The notes beneath the pieces were generated by a model, which was not told the DNA's origin, did not search any database, and saw only the letters and a program-made list of their open reading frames with translations. Below are positions 26,246 through 36,498 of a stretch of 64,000 nt of DNA, piece by piece. The stretch spans positions 1,302,001 through 1,366,000 of the forward strand of contig NZ_CP030840.1 in the NCBI RefSeq assembly GCF_003330725.1, read 5' to 3'. The first letter of the stretch is position 1; every line of letters starts with the position of its first letter. Position numbers and translations under genes: made by a program. The DNA is from Acidisarcina polymorpha (lineage in GTDB: Bacteria > Acidobacteriota > Terriglobia > Terriglobales > Acidobacteriaceae).

Positions 26246-26908
26246 TCAGACCTGCACTGCTGCCGCGGGAGCCGTCAGTTCTTCGATCGTGATCTGGTCA
26301 TTGGTGTAGATGCAAATCTGTCCGGCAATCCGCAACGACTTCTCGGCAATCGCACGCGATGGCAGATCGGTATTCTCCATCAGCGCTCGGGCCGAAGCCA
26401 AGGCGAAGGAACCGCCGCTGCCGATTGCTGCAATCCCTTCGTCCGGTTCGATCACGTCGCCTGATCCGCTGATCAGGAACGTGGTTGTCGGGTCGGCCAC
26501 CACTAAGAGAGCCTCCAGGTTGCGCAACATCTTGTCCGTTCGCCAGTCTTTAGCCAGCTCCACCGCGGAGCGGCCAAGGTTTCCTGCATACTGCTCCAGT
26601 TTCGACTCGAAACGGCCGAATAGCGAAAATGCATCGGCCGTCGATCCGGCAAAACCGGCTAAAATCTTATCCTGGTAGAGACGCCGGATCTTCCGCGCGG
26701 AGTGTTTGATCACGCTATCGCCCATCGTCACCTGGCCATCTGCGGCCATGACCACGCTCCCGTTCCGGCGGACACATAAGACGGTCGTCGACCGGATGCG
26801 CGGCCGGGTCTCGGAAGACTGCGACGCGTTCGACTGGGGATTGAATTTTTGTCCGGTGTTAAAGGAAGCGCCGGGGCCGGCTGACAGCGAAGACGAGCGT
26901 TTTACCAT
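26246..26908 (-). CDS. hslV: HslV, threonine peptidase subunit of HslUV
   Basis: This is the proteasome-like N-terminal-nucleophile peptidase that forms the core of HslUV. The family start [10 protein letters not shown] is seen, but its first Thr is residue 41 here rather than residue 2. The ATG at 26908 is the only ordinary start ahead of it, so a 40-residue Ser-, Asn- and Gln-rich leader must be removed for the active site to be exposed, or translation must begin at a rare codon. The remainder ([34 protein letters not shown]) is normal. A TATACT box (26919-26924 on the minus strand) lies just 10 bases before the ATG, which would give a nearly leaderless mRNA. Confidence 0.93.
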   Translation of the reverse strand: MVKRSSSLSAGPGASFNTGQKFNPQSNASQSSETRPRIRSTTVLCVRRNGSVVMAADGQVTMGDSVIKHSARKIRRLYQDKILAGFAGSTADAFSLFGRFESKLEQYAGNLGRSAVELAKDWRTDKMLRNLEALLVVADPTTTFLISGSGDVIEPDEGIAAIGSGGSFALASARALMENTDLPSRAIAEKSLRIAGQICIYTNDQITIEELTAPAAAVQV

Positions 26909-27148
26909 GTTCTATTCAAGTATAGCTCAGCGCCTTCAGGCAGCAGTTCCACGAGCGGGAACCGCCCACTTAACGGTCGCCATAAGGCCAAGATTCCAGA
27001 GACATAGGCAGCCTGAGCTGCTTCTTCTTCGCATTATCCGGCGCGGCGGAACGGCCCTCTTCATCCTGGAGTATCCTGCATCTATCCTCGCAGTGAAATC
27101 GGCGCGACTGCTATCGGCGCGAGCGAGCCAAGCCTGACGGAGAGTGAA

Positions 27149-27631
27149 ATGCAGGGCCTATCACTACGCGATCCCGAGCTGTTGGGAACACTCGCCGCAG
27201 TGGGCCTTGGTCTCGCCGGAATTGCCCTCTACATGAGCCGGCGCAAACGTCTTTCTGCTGAGGAACTGGAGCGCGAACGCCGCCTGGACCTGGTTAAGAC
27301 CGGTCGCATCATCGACGGTACGGTCATCGATGTCTCCGACATAAGCGAAGCCGAAAGTGGCCACGCGGGCGGTCTTCAACTCATACTCTACAAGTACGAG
27401 ATTGCGGGCGTCGTCTACGAGTGTTCGCAGGACGTTTCGGCGATGAAGAACTTTGTTGACATCCAGTCTTGCCGGCTGGGATTTCCCTGCTCCATCCGCT
27501 ACGACCCGCACCAGCCGGAAAACAGTATTGTCGTGGCTGAAAACTGGAGCGGTCTGCGCGATTCAGCGACGCCCTTCCAGCTACGCCGGCCCACTAGAAA
27601 TCCCAACGCTGCCACCGTGCCGAGACGTTAG
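27149..27631 (+). CDS. Membrane-anchored DUF3592-like protein
   Basis: This is a 160-aa protein with one N-terminal transmembrane helix (about residues 10-28), a basic RRKR stop-transfer and a short charged helix, then a small beta-rich domain (TGRIIDGTVIDVSD to CSIRYDPHQPENSIV). The pattern 'variable strand, then R/YDP-x-x-P-x-x-S' is that of DUF3592-type domains, found in membrane proteins of unknown role. The start ATG has ACGGAGAG upstream. It is divergent from hslV and 135 bp before the CDF exporter. The function is unknown; the domain call is tentative. Confidence 0.7.
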   Translation: MQGLSLRDPELLGTLAAVGLGLAGIALYMSRRKRLSAEELERERRLDLVKTGRIIDGTVIDVSDISEAESGHAGGLQLILYKYEIAGVVYECSQDVSAMKNFVDIQSCRLGFPCSIRYDPHQPENSIVVAENWSGLRDSATPFQLRRPTRNPNAATVPRR

Positions 27632-27766
27632 CGTCAAGCTGATGCGACTTGAGTTCCAATTTCGTTCCCACCCGCGCGCTGCTAAGCGAATAAAGGATGT
27701 TCCCGTCGAATACAAGACTTCTGGCAATTGATTCCGCTATGGCCCCGGCATAGACTAAGGAGCACC

Positions 27767-28717
27767 ATGCACGTCCACGCGCCAGTGACCGGAGCTGCCC
27801 AGCAAAGGATGCAAAACATCCTGCGTTTCTCGCTGGTGCTCACGCTTGCCTACGTACTCGTCACCTTCATCGCCGGCATCCGGGCCCATTCATTAGCCTT
27901 GATCTCCGAAGCGGGACACAACATTTCGGATGCACTGGCGCTGCTGCTTTCCTTCGTTGCCGTCTATTTTCAAAGCCGCCCGGCGACCGACGCCAAAACC
28001 TTTGGTTACCAGCGCGCCGGCGTCCTCGCTGCGTTCGTGAATGCCACGACATTGCTCGTGCTTTCGGTGTGGATCGCGATCGAGGCAGTGCATCGGCTCG
28101 CCACTCCGCAGGCGGTGCAACCGAAGCTGATGATGTATGTTGCTGCCGCGGGCGTACTCATGAACGGTTTGATCGCCTTGCTGCTCTCCCGGGTGAACAC
28201 CGATGTCAATATCCGCAGCGCCCTAATCCACATGCTGGGGGACACGCTTTCGACCGCGGCCGTCATTGTCGGTGGCGCGGCAATCCTCTTCACCGGCCGC
28301 ACCTGGATCGACCCGGCGCTCTCGATCATCATCGCCGCGCTCATCCTTTGGAGTTCCCTGTCGATCGTCCGGGAGACGCTCAATATCCTGCTCGAAGGAA
28401 CCCCCAAGGGCATCTCACTGCCGGAGATTCGCTTCACATTGCAGCAGATCGCAGGTGTCGAGGACGTCCATGACCTCCACGTCTGGAGCCTCGGCTCGCA
28501 GACCCATGCGCTTGCCACCCACGTCACGATCGCTGATATTCCTCCGTCGGAGAGCGCTCTGATCCTCGACCAGATCAAGCTGACCTTGCGAGAGAAGTTT
28601 CATGTCCACCACACGACAATTCAGTTCGAAAACGTCGAATGCGAAGTCGCGCATGGCTGCGTCATGCCAGTCGGGACCGTCTCCGCGCACTCTCACTCGC
28701 ATAGCCATTCGCACTGA
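27767..28717 (+). CDS. Cation diffusion facilitator metal exporter (CzcD-type)
   Basis: This is a 316-aa CDF antiporter of Zn, Co or similar divalent metals in the inner membrane. Six transmembrane helices span about residues 20-210. The metal-site residues appear as SEAGHNISD in helix 2 and HMLGDTLS in helix 5 (HxxxD twice, the Zn-type signature). A cytoplasmic ferredoxin-like domain follows, and the protein ends in a His-Ser repeat (HSHSHSHSH) that may bind metal. ATG 27767 with AAGGAGCACC replaces a longer frame from 27728. It is a single gene converging with the DNA ligase gene. Confidence 0.93.
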   Translation: MHVHAPVTGAAQQRMQNILRFSLVLTLAYVLVTFIAGIRAHSLALISEAGHNISDALALLLSFVAVYFQSRPATDAKTFGYQRAGVLAAFVNATTLLVLSVWIAIEAVHRLATPQAVQPKLMMYVAAAGVLMNGLIALLLSRVNTDVNIRSALIHMLGDTLSTAAVIVGGAAILFTGRTWIDPALSIIIAALILWSSLSIVRETLNILLEGTPKGISLPEIRFTLQQIAGVEDVHDLHVWSLGSQTHALATHVTIADIPPSESALILDQIKLTLREKFHVHHTTIQFENVECEVAHGCVMPVGTVSAHSHSHSHSH

Positions 28718-28798
28718 TATGCTCCCGCTTGCCTCGCGATCTTCTTTACACTCAAGGCGCTGAGCAGCAAAGGGGCCGCAGAAAATCGCTGTCACGGT

Positions 28799-30670
28799 TC
28801 ACTGGCTCAACTCCTCGTTTCGTATCAATTCCGGCTGGGAGGCATAAATCTCCTCTACCCGCGCGAGCGAATCGATCTCGGCAACCGGCTTGTCCTGCCG
28901 GATTCGCAGGATGCGAGGAAAGCGCAAGGCGAAGCCGCTCGCATGACGGTCTGACCTGGTGACATTGTTGAAGGCAACCTCCAAAACCAGGACTGGTTCG
29001 ACACTTCGAACGTAACCGAAATCCTCAACGGTGTGATCTTTGAAGAACTGCGAGAGCTCGGCAATCTCCGAATCGGTTAGCCCCGAATAAGCTTTGCCCA
29101 CATTTCTCAGCTGCTCTCCGTCGCGCACCGCAAACGTATAGTCGCTCAGAATACCCGCGCGTCTGCCGTGGCCAAACTCGGCGGCCGTGACCACTACGTC
29201 CAGCGTGGCCAACTCGCGCTTCAGCTTCAACCACGCCAGCCCCCTGCGCCCGGGCTGGTAGATGCTGGCGAGAGACTTGATCATTACGCCTTCATTGCCG
29301 CGGTTGCGAGCGTCCATGTACGCCTGATCGAGCTGCTCGGCGCTGGATAAGACGATTGCCGGAGCCAGCACGAGACGGGATGGTCCGTCGGCAATCTCTT
29401 CTGAAAATAAACTTCCCTGGGACCGTGCCGTGTGTGCCTCCCGGAATCCAGCCCGTACCGAATCGGTGTGGTTCCGGGCAAACTCCTCTAGGATCTTTCG
29501 CCGTGCTGAAAGAGGACGTTCCAGCATTAATTCGCCATCTAAATAGAGCAGATCGAACGCCATAAAGATGATTGGGGTTTGTTCCCGCATCTCGTCAGTG
29601 ACCTTCTTGCGGCCGATCCGCTTCTGAAGCAGGGAGAACGGCAGTGCCCGCGAATTCGCGACGTCCCAGGCAAGGATTTCGCCGTCCAGAATCACCGGCA
29701 GGTGGAGGGATGCAAAAGCCTCTATAAGCTCCGGAAAGGCAGCTGTCATATTGTCCCGGGAGCGCGAAAATAACGCGACTCGTCCCGGCTGCTCCGGATC
29801 GCCGCAATGCAGCTGGGCGCGAATGCCATCATATTTATCCTCAACCTGTGCCTCTTTGAGGACCGACTGAGCCACTTCGGTCTCAATGAAGGAGAGATCC
29901 AGTTTTGAAGATGAACCGGCTTCATCGACGGAGAGCTGGTTTCCGGTGGCCTCGGCAGCCACCTCTACGGCAAAACGCGCCACAGCCTCGTCGACGCTAT
30001 CGACCGGACTAGCCAGCATGAAACCCAGGGGATGAAACAGCGACATTCGCGCCTCTTGCAACCGGCCGGCAGCGGCCAGGCGAACCACCTCCGGGAGCGA
30101 ACCCTTTAACATCGTCGCCTGGCGGATGGCGGAGGCCTCGGCTCCGAAGGCAGCGGCGATTGCTTCTTCTACCAGACTCTGCTTGACTCCGGTGCGCATA
30201 TCGCCCAGCGCAAGCTTGATCAAATACTTCGCTTCGAGCGGAGTTGCCGCGCGCAGCAACTCCAGGATCACCGGCAGCTTCGCCGATGGACCTTTGGCTG
30301 AGGCAATCTGCGAAAACCGCTCCTCGACTTGTGCCAGGGTCAAAGTCACGGGCTTACCGGCTTGCCGGAGCAGCAGGTCGGCTGCAGCCGCTCCCAGGTC
30401 GCCATGGCGGCGATACGCTTCATGCATTGCCGCTTCGCTTGCACCTGACTCCTCTGCCAGCGCCTTTGACAGGATCGCTCCGCCCAGATTCAGAACCCGC
30501 GGATCGGTCTCCGCAAACGCCTGCCCAGCCAAGTACAGCGACCCCCGCGCCGCATCCTCGACGGACAGCGTCTTCAGCCAGTCGGCTATCTGTGCCCGCT
30601 TCTCGAGCTTCTTCGTCGTCGACGCAAGCGCATCGCAGAGTTGAGCGAATTCAAGAAAGGTAGCAGCCAC
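28799..30670 (-). CDS. lig: ATP-dependent DNA ligase
   Basis: This is a ligase of the archaeal/eukaryotic ligase I type, about 623 aa. An N-terminal helical DNA-binding domain (about residues 1-210) precedes the adenylation domain with KYDGIR, where Lys is the AMP-accepting residue. Later motifs include DGEILAW, FDLLYLDG and EGVMIKS, and the OB-fold domain ends near RFPRILRIR. Such enzymes accompany the NAD-dependent LigA in many Acidobacteria and probably serve repair. The start is uncertain: a GTG at 30670 begins the recognisable domain, while an ATG at 30841 would add 57 residues with no ribosome site. Confidence 0.9.
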   Translation of the reverse strand: MAATFLEFAQLCDALASTTKKLEKRAQIADWLKTLSVEDAARGSLYLAGQAFAETDPRVLNLGGAILSKALAEESGASEAAMHEAYRRHGDLGAAAADLLLRQAGKPVTLTLAQVEERFSQIASAKGPSAKLPVILELLRAATPLEAKYLIKLALGDMRTGVKQSLVEEAIAAAFGAEASAIRQATMLKGSLPEVVRLAAAGRLQEARMSLFHPLGFMLASPVDSVDEAVARFAVEVAAEATGNQLSVDEAGSSSKLDLSFIETEVAQSVLKEAQVEDKYDGIRAQLHCGDPEQPGRVALFSRSRDNMTAAFPELIEAFASLHLPVILDGEILAWDVANSRALPFSLLQKRIGRKKVTDEMREQTPIIFMAFDLLYLDGELMLERPLSARRKILEEFARNHTDSVRAGFREAHTARSQGSLFSEEIADGPSRLVLAPAIVLSSAEQLDQAYMDARNRGNEGVMIKSLASIYQPGRRGLAWLKLKRELATLDVVVTAAEFGHGRRAGILSDYTFAVRDGEQLRNVGKAYSGLTDSEIAELSQFFKDHTVEDFGYVRSVEPVLVLEVAFNNVTRSDRHASGFALRFPRILRIRQDKPVAEIDSLARVEEIYASQPELIRNEELSQ

Positions 30671-30991
30671 AGTCTCGAATATAGATGCCGTTAATGGCGC
30701 CGCGGGGTTGGGACCTATCTTGCGTATGAAGCTGGAACTGTCGCATTCACCATCCGGGCGAAAGCCCAAGCGGTCAGCGATCTCCCATACCGGATCAGGA
30801 CCCGACCACGCTCCCTGAAACCTACCATGCCCACCCTGCATCAGTTAAAATAGCGCTATGCGTCATCTTCTTCCTTTCCGCGCTCTTGTCTAGCGGCTCC
30901 CGCCGCCGATACTGCTCGTCTGCACGATCCTCAGAATTCATTGACCAGAGACGAACCGGGCTCCAGCTCCCGGGTGAAGGAAGCGCACCTC

Positions 30992-32068
30992 ATGTTTGAC
31001 CGTTTAGAACAACTCGAAGCCCGTTACGAAGAATTCGGCCGCCAGCTTGGCTCGACCGAGATTGTGAATGACCACGAGAAGTACCAGAAGATCGCTAAAC
31101 AGCATCGCGACCTGGAGACCGTCGTTGAGAAGTTTCGCGAATACAAGCAGATCAAGACCGGCATCGCCGACGCCGAAAGCATGCTGAGCGAAAGCGACGA
31201 AGACATCCGCGCCATGGCCGCCGAAGAGCTGGCCCAGTTACAAGCGCGGCTGCCAAAGGTTGAGGACGACCTCAAGGTCCTGCTGCTGCCCAAAGACCCG
31301 AACGATGAGAAGAACGTTGTCCTCGAGATCCGCGCCGGTACCGGCGGGGATGAGGCCTCGCTGTTCGTCGCTGAGGTCTTCAAAATGTACGTGCGCTTCG
31401 CTGAACTGCATCGTTGGAAGGTCGAAATACTATCGTCATCGGAGAGCAGCGTCGGCGGCTTAAAGGAAGTAATTGCAATCATCGAGGGTGACCGCGTTTA
31501 TTCACAGATGAAGTACGAGAGCGGAGTGCACCGCGTGCAGCGCGTCCCCGAGACCGAGACCCAGGGTCGCGTGCATACCTCGGCAATCACCGTCGCCGTG
31601 CTGCCAGAGGCGGAAGACGTCGACGTCAAAATCGAAGCCAAGGATCTGCGAATCGACACTTTTTGCTCTTCCGGCCCTGGCGGTCAGTCGGTGAACACGA
31701 CCTATTCGGCGATCCGCATCACCCATCTGCCGACCGGAACGATCGTCAGTTGCCAGGACGAAAAGTCGCAGATCAAGAACCGCGAGAAGGCGATGCGTGT
31801 TCTCCGCGCGCGCCTCTATGAAGTTGAAATGGACAAGCAGCACGAGGCGCTCGCCAAGGAGCGCAAGCAGCAGGTGGGTTCAGGGGATCGCAGCGAAAAA
31901 GTCCGTACCTACAACTTCCCGCAAAATCGGCTCACCGACCATCGCATTGGGCTGACCATCCACCAGCTGAGCGAGATGATGCTGGGGAAACTCCAGCCAG
32001 TCGTGGACGCACTTACGGCGCACTATCAGGCCGAACAGATGAAGGCAGAGACGGCAGCCGCAGCTTGA
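30992..32068 (+). CDS. prfA: Peptide chain release factor 1
   Basis: This is a 358-aa class I release factor reading UAA and UAG. The peptidyl-hydrolysis motif GGQ lies in [12 protein letters not shown], and the stop-codon-reading tripeptide region is PET in [10 protein letters not shown], the P-x-T form of RF1 (RF2 has SPF). ATG 30992 begins [12 protein letters not shown], as RF1 proteins do; the frame from 30941 is not needed. It is followed by prmC, the methyltransferase that modifies the GGQ glutamine, after a 187-bp spacer containing a strong hairpin. Confidence 0.97.
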   Translation: MFDRLEQLEARYEEFGRQLGSTEIVNDHEKYQKIAKQHRDLETVVEKFREYKQIKTGIADAESMLSESDEDIRAMAAEELAQLQARLPKVEDDLKVLLLPKDPNDEKNVVLEIRAGTGGDEASLFVAEVFKMYVRFAELHRWKVEILSSSESSVGGLKEVIAIIEGDRVYSQMKYESGVHRVQRVPETETQGRVHTSAITVAVLPEAEDVDVKIEAKDLRIDTFCSSGPGGQSVNTTYSAIRITHLPTGTIVSCQDEKSQIKNREKAMRVLRARLYEVEMDKQHEALAKERKQQVGSGDRSEKVRTYNFPQNRLTDHRIGLTIHQLSEMMLGKLQPVVDALTAHYQAEQMKAETAAAA

Positions 32069-32212
32069 AGACTAAAGAGCTCTTTATGACCGGGGCCATA
32101 AACGACAAGCTACGGGACCAGGCGCGATCAGATGGTATGCTCTCTAAGACGACTGGAGGGGGCCGCTCCTCAGCGACCCGGGGTCAATCCCTCAGCCGTC
32201 CCAATTCAAGAG

Positions 32213-32237
32213 AAGGCCGCCAAGTGGCGGCCTTGTT
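32213..32237 (+). terminator. Hairpin between prfA and prmC (terminator or attenuator)
   Basis: AAGGCCGCC (32213-32221) and GGCGGCCTT (32226-32234) form a perfect 9-bp GC-rich stem with the loop AAGT, followed by TTGTT. It ends 19 bp before the prmC start and overlaps its likely translation-initiation region, so it would terminate prfA transcripts or hide the prmC ribosome site. Confidence 0.7.
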
Positions 32238-32255
32238 CGTTAAGGCCCTCCCAAC

Positions 32256-33107
32256 GTGACTTCTTTAAGGTCAGTTGCTCACCAACTCAAAATAGCTGTC
32301 ATAGAGCTTCGTAAGTCTGAAATCCGCGAACCGGGCAGAGATGCTGAACTTCTTTTGATGCATGTTACCGGTCTCAGCCGAACCGACCTGATCGCCCACC
32401 CTGAGCACACGTTGACTGAGGAGCAAATCCGCCAATATGAAAGGCTCGTCGCTCGAAGAAAACGCTCCGAGCCAATCCAATACATTCTTGGCGAACGGGA
32501 ATTTTACGGCTTGCGCTTCGTCGTGACGCCGGACGTACTGATTCCCCGTCCCGAGACTGAACTGCTTGTTGAAGCGGCGCTAGAGCATATTCCGGACGAA
32601 AAACCGGCGAGCCTTGCCGACGTCGGTACCGGCTCCGGAGCGATCGCCGTAGCCCTGGCACACTACCGTCCGATGGCCAAGATCGCAGCGCTCGACGTCT
32701 CTCCATCTGCACTCGAGCTGGCACGGCGCAATGCAGCGGCCCACGCAGTTGGCGACCGCATCCGCCTTCTGCAATCCGATCTGCTTGAGGCGGTAGCAGG
32801 TGAACAGTTTGACGTAATCGTCTCAAATCCGCCCTACATCGCCGATGGCGACCGCGACTCACTCGAAGCGCAAGTCCGCGATCACGAACCGGCGATCGCG
32901 CTCTTCGCCGGACCAACCGGCCTCGAGGTCTATGAGCGTCTCATAATTCAAGCAGAGACGCGCCTCAAACCAGGCGGCTGGTTAATGATGGAAATCGGCG
33001 CTGGACAGCATCTGCAACTGCGACAGCTACTGAACCGCTGGCAGGATGTCACCTTCAGGGACGATCTACAGGGAATTGCGAGAGTCGCTCTCGCTCGACG
33101 AGCCTAA
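32256..33107 (+). CDS. prmC: PrmC, release factor glutamine methyltransferase
   Basis: This is a 283-aa SAM-dependent N5-glutamine methyltransferase that modifies the GGQ motif of release factors. An N-terminal helical domain for RF binding (about residues 1-80) is followed by the Rossmann fold, with DVGTGSGAIAV for SAM and the substrate motif SNPPYIADGD. The GTG at 32256 is the only sensible start, with TAAGG upstream. The prfA-prmC order is the common bacterial arrangement. The call is secure. Confidence 0.95.
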   Translation: MTSLRSVAHQLKIAVIELRKSEIREPGRDAELLLMHVTGLSRTDLIAHPEHTLTEEQIRQYERLVARRKRSEPIQYILGEREFYGLRFVVTPDVLIPRPETELLVEAALEHIPDEKPASLADVGTGSGAIAVALAHYRPMAKIAALDVSPSALELARRNAAAHAVGDRIRLLQSDLLEAVAGEQFDVIVSNPPYIADGDRDSLEAQVRDHEPAIALFAGPTGLEVYERLIIQAETRLKPGGWLMMEIGAGQHLQLRQLLNRWQDVTFRDDLQGIARVALARRA

Positions 33108-33126
33108 GCGACTCCCAAAAACGCAT

Positions 33127-35772
33127 TTACACGGTCTGCGCAAGTGCCGGTTGGGCGGCTTTGCGCCCCACCACTCGAAAGGACAAGCGGTTATTCAGCG
33201 GATCGGCATCGACCAGCACGTGGTCGCCATGAAGCACTTCGCCATCGAGGATTTTCATAGCGAGAGGATCCTGAATGAGCCGCTGCAGAGCCCGTTTGAG
33301 GGGTCTCGCCCCGTAGGCCCGGTCATAGCCGGTAAGCATGAGTTGATGCCGCGCGCCCTCGGTGAGTTCGAGCGTGATCTTGCGGTCGCTCAACAGCTTC
33401 TTCAGGTCCGCCAGCCGCAGGTCGATGATGTGGGCCAGTTGTTCCTCGCCCAACGGACGGAAGATCACGATGTCGTCGACACGGTTGAGGAATTCTGGCC
33501 GGAAGCTCTGGCGTAGCACCTCCATCACCTCATCGCGGGCATGATCGAACGCAGCTTCGCTGTTCAGGTTTTCGCCTTGCAGCACGTGAGCGCCGAGATT
33601 CGAGGTCATGATGAGCACGGTGTTCTTGAAGTCGACCGTTCGCCCTTTCGAATCGGTGAGACGGCCATCATCAAGCACCTGCAGGAGCACGTTGAAGACA
33701 TCGGGATGCGCCTTCTCGATTTCGTCGAAGAGCACCACCGAATACGGCCGTCGCCGCACGGCTTCGGTCAGCTGACCCCCTTCGTCATAGCCTATGTATC
33801 CCGGAGGGGCGCCAATCAGCCTCGAGACGGCGTGCTTCTCCATATATTCGGACATGTCGATGCGGACCATCGCCTGATCATCGTCGAAGAGAAATTCGGC
33901 GAGGGCCTTTGCCGTCTCGGTCTTGCCGACCCCTGTGGGTCCGAGAAAGATGAAGGAGCCAATAGGGCGCTTGGGATCGCTCAAGCCGGCGCGTGAACGG
34001 CGAATGGCATTTGCCACCGTGGCCAGCGCATCGTCCTGGCCGACAACCCGCTCTCGCAAACGGCCTTCCATCGCGACCAGCTTTTTCACTTCGCCTTCCA
34101 GCATCTTTGAAACCGGAATACCGGTCCATTTGCTGACGATGCGGGCGATATCTTCTTCGTCGACCTCTTCTTTCAGCATCCGCGAGCCTCCTGCGGCACC
34201 ATCCTGCGCGGCGTTCAGTTGCTTCAGTTCGGCTTCGAGCTTAGGCAACTCGCCGTATTGGATTTGCGCCGCCCGCTCTAACTGTCCGGCACGGGTCTGC
34301 TCCTCGGCCTCGAAGCGCTTCGCCTCCACCTGCTTCTTCAACTCGCTGAGCCGGGTAATGGCTTCGCGTTCGGTCTGCCAGCGGGCGCGAAGCCCGGTAG
34401 ACCTCTCCTTCAACGCGGCCAGTTCGCGCTCCACGACCTCACGGCGGTCTTTTGAATTTTGATCGGTCTCCCGCTTCAGAGCCGCTCGTTCGATCTCAAG
34501 CGAGGTTTGCTGACGTTCCAGCTGGTCGATTTCGGTAGGCACGGAACCGATCTGGATGGCCAGCGAAGCAGCGGCCTCGTCAACCAGATCAATGGCCTTG
34601 TCGGGGAGGAACCGGTCGGAAATGTAGCGGTGAGAGAGCGTTGCCGCGGCAACGATCGCTGAATCCTTGATGCGAACATTGTGGTGCGCCTCGTAGCGGT
34701 CTTTGAGTCCGCGAAGAATGGCGATCGTATCTTCGATATTTGGCTCGCCGACGAACACGATCTGAAAGCGGCGTTCCAGCGCCGCGTCTTTCTCGATGTA
34801 TTTGCGATACTCGTTCAGCGTGGTCGCTCCGATGGCCCGGAGTTCGCCGCGCGCCAGCGCCGGCTTCAGCATATTCGAAGCATCCATCGATCCTTCGGAG
34901 GCGCCTGCGCCTACCAGGGTGTGTAACTCATCGATGAACAGAATGACCTGACCGCGCGCTTCTTCCACATCTTTGAGGACTGCTTTCAAGCGATCTTCGA
35001 ACTCGCCGCGATACTTGGCGCCGGCGAGCATCGATCCGAGATCCAGGGCGACCACGCGTTTCTCGCGAAGAATTTCAGGAACATCGCCGGAGACAATGCG
35101 GCGCGCCAATCCTTCGACAATGGCCGTCTTGCCGACTCCAGGTTCGCCGATCAGCACCGGATTGTTTTTTGTCCTTCGAGAGAGCACCTGAATCACTCGG
35201 CGAATCTCCTCGTCGCGGCCGATGACGGGATCCAGCTTGCCTCGCCGCGCCAGGTCCGTCAGGTCTTTCGCGTACTTTTCGAGCGCTTGATACTTCGCTT
35301 CAGGATTCTGGTCCGTGACCCGCTGCGATCCTCGCACCGAGGTCAGTCCGCGCAGGATGGCGTCGTGCGTCGCCCCGACTGCCGCCAGGGCCAGCTGCGC
35401 CGGGTCGTTCTTTTCCTGGGCAAGCGCCAGCAAAAGATGCTCGGTCGAGACGTAGTCATCTTTAAAGTTCTGGGCTTCTTTGAATGCTCGATCGATGACC
35501 TTCTGTGCGGCGTTCGATAGGCTGGGCTGCGTTCCCGAGCCGGAGACCTTAGGCAGAGTGCCTACGGCCTGGTTGACTTTGTTGAGCAACTGCTCGGTCG
35601 GTACGCCGACCTTTTGCAGCAGTGGCACAATGATTCCCTCCCGGTCTCCCAGAAGCACCGCCAGGAGATGAAGCGGCAAGACTTCCGGGTTGCCGTTTTC
35701 CGCAGCCAACGCGCTCGCGCTCTGGATCGCTTCCTGCGACTTTACTGTGAACTTGTCCCAACGAATCGCCAT
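33127..35772 (-). CDS. clpB: ClpB protein disaggregase
   Basis: This is an 881-aa hexameric AAA+ chaperone that resolves protein aggregates with DnaK. It has an N-terminal Clp repeat domain, a first ATPase with [13 protein letters not shown] (near 206), a long coiled-coil middle domain (about residues 410-525), and a second ATPase with [14 protein letters not shown]. The pore segment KYRGEFEDR is present. Length is normal and there is no truncation. It lies downstream of hsp20 on the same strand but is separated by a hairpin terminator, so the two heat-shock genes probably have separate promoters. No CIRCE element was found. Confidence 0.97.
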   Translation of the reverse strand: MAIRWDKFTVKSQEAIQSASALAAENGNPEVLPLHLLAVLLGDREGIIVPLLQKVGVPTEQLLNKVNQAVGTLPKVSGSGTQPSLSNAAQKVIDRAFKEAQNFKDDYVSTEHLLLALAQEKNDPAQLALAAVGATHDAILRGLTSVRGSQRVTDQNPEAKYQALEKYAKDLTDLARRGKLDPVIGRDEEIRRVIQVLSRRTKNNPVLIGEPGVGKTAIVEGLARRIVSGDVPEILREKRVVALDLGSMLAGAKYRGEFEDRLKAVLKDVEEARGQVILFIDELHTLVGAGASEGSMDASNMLKPALARGELRAIGATTLNEYRKYIEKDAALERRFQIVFVGEPNIEDTIAILRGLKDRYEAHHNVRIKDSAIVAAATLSHRYISDRFLPDKAIDLVDEAAASLAIQIGSVPTEIDQLERQQTSLEIERAALKRETDQNSKDRREVVERELAALKERSTGLRARWQTEREAITRLSELKKQVEAKRFEAEEQTRAGQLERAAQIQYGELPKLEAELKQLNAAQDGAAGGSRMLKEEVDEEDIARIVSKWTGIPVSKMLEGEVKKLVAMEGRLRERVVGQDDALATVANAIRRSRAGLSDPKRPIGSFIFLGPTGVGKTETAKALAEFLFDDDQAMVRIDMSEYMEKHAVSRLIGAPPGYIGYDEGGQLTEAVRRRPYSVVLFDEIEKAHPDVFNVLLQVLDDGRLTDSKGRTVDFKNTVLIMTSNLGAHVLQGENLNSEAAFDHARDEVMEVLRQSFRPEFLNRVDDIVIFRPLGEEQLAHIIDLRLADLKKLLSDRKITLELTEGARHQLMLTGYDRAYGARPLKRALQRLIQDPLAMKILDGEVLHGDHVLVDADPLNNRLSFRVVGRKAAQPALAQTV

Positions 35773-35817
35773 ATAGTTGTGTCTCTCTTGTCTAGTTAAA
35801 CGTCCTCAGGCACTTCT

Positions 35818-35856
35818 GAAAAAGCCACGGGAGGCCTCATCAGCCCCCCGTTGTGG
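35818..35856 (-). terminator. Rho-independent terminator after hsp20
   Basis: Read on the minus strand, CCACAACGGGGGGC and GCCTCCCGTGG form an imperfect stem around TGATGAG, followed by CTTTTTC. It lies 22 bp after the hsp20 stop and before clpB. Confidence 0.75.
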
Positions 35857-35878
35857 TCTCTCTTTACTCGTCAACCAA

Positions 35879-36376
35879 TCAGGCAGCCGTCTTCGATGCC
35901 TCGACGGTCCGGGTTTCCGGCGTGGCGCCGTTGACGCCAATCTTAATCTGCTTTGGCTTCGCTTCGGCGCGCTTATCCAGCTCCAATTTCAAAATACCGG
36001 AGTCATAGCTGGCTTTGACATTCTCGGTGTCAACGGTCGTCGGCAGCGTAAAGGCGCGGAAAAAGGTGCCATATCGACGCTCAATGCGGTGAAAATTCTC
36101 TTCCTTCTCTTCTTTTTCAAACTTCCGCTCGCCGCGGACGGTCAAGGTATTGTTCTCGATGCGAACGTCCAAATCTTCCTGCTTCATCCCGGGCACTTCG
36201 AGCTTCAGCACGATCTTCTGTCCGTCTTCATAGACGTCGACCGGGGGGACAAAGCCGGTTGTTGTGGGTAGGTCATCATCGCCGCCCTGGGTACGAGAGA
36301 AGTCCTGAAACAGCGAGTTCATACGGTTCTGCAAGGTAGCTACTTCACGAAATGGATCCCAACGTGTAATCGCCAT
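35879..36376 (-). CDS. hsp20: Hsp20 / alpha-crystallin small heat-shock protein
   Basis: This is a 165-aa holdase chaperone. The alpha-crystallin domain covers about residues 50-145 (VDVYEDGQKIVLKLEVPG to GILKLELDKRAEAKPK). The N-terminal arm starts MAITRWDPFRE, as in bacterial class A proteins; the C-terminal I-x-I-type anchor is seen as IKIGV. ATG 36376 with GGAGG seven bases upstream is used instead of the frame from 36394. It sits just ahead of clpB, consistent with cooperation in disaggregation. Confidence 0.95.
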   Translation of the reverse strand: MAITRWDPFREVATLQNRMNSLFQDFSRTQGGDDDLPTTTGFVPPVDVYEDGQKIVLKLEVPGMKQEDLDVRIENNTLTVRGERKFEKEEKEENFHRIERRYGTFFRAFTLPTTVDTENVKASYDSGILKLELDKRAEAKPKQIKIGVNGATPETRTVEASKTAA

Positions 36377-36423
36377 ATCGTTCCTCCAAGTCATCAGTCG
36401 TTGTGTTCAGCGTTTTCGTACGC

Positions 36424-36441
36424 TTCATCACTACTGATGAA
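36424..36441 (-). promoter_or_regulatory. Hairpin/palindrome upstream of hsp20
   Basis: TTCATCA (36424-36430) and TGATGAA (36435-36441) are perfectly inverted around CTAC, 48-65 bp before the hsp20 ATG. A TATAGT box lies directly upstream of it on the minus strand. It may be an operator at the transcription start or a small structure in the 5' leader. Confidence 0.4.
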
Positions 36442-36498
36442 ACTATAGCACAGGGGATTCACAAAATATGAGCGATATAGACTCACTTTCTGAAAAAT

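Noticed and set aside
32065-32259. 64-aa frame between prfA and prmC
   Set aside because: It starts with a TTG inside the prfA stop region, runs through the terminator hairpin and has no protein-like composition.
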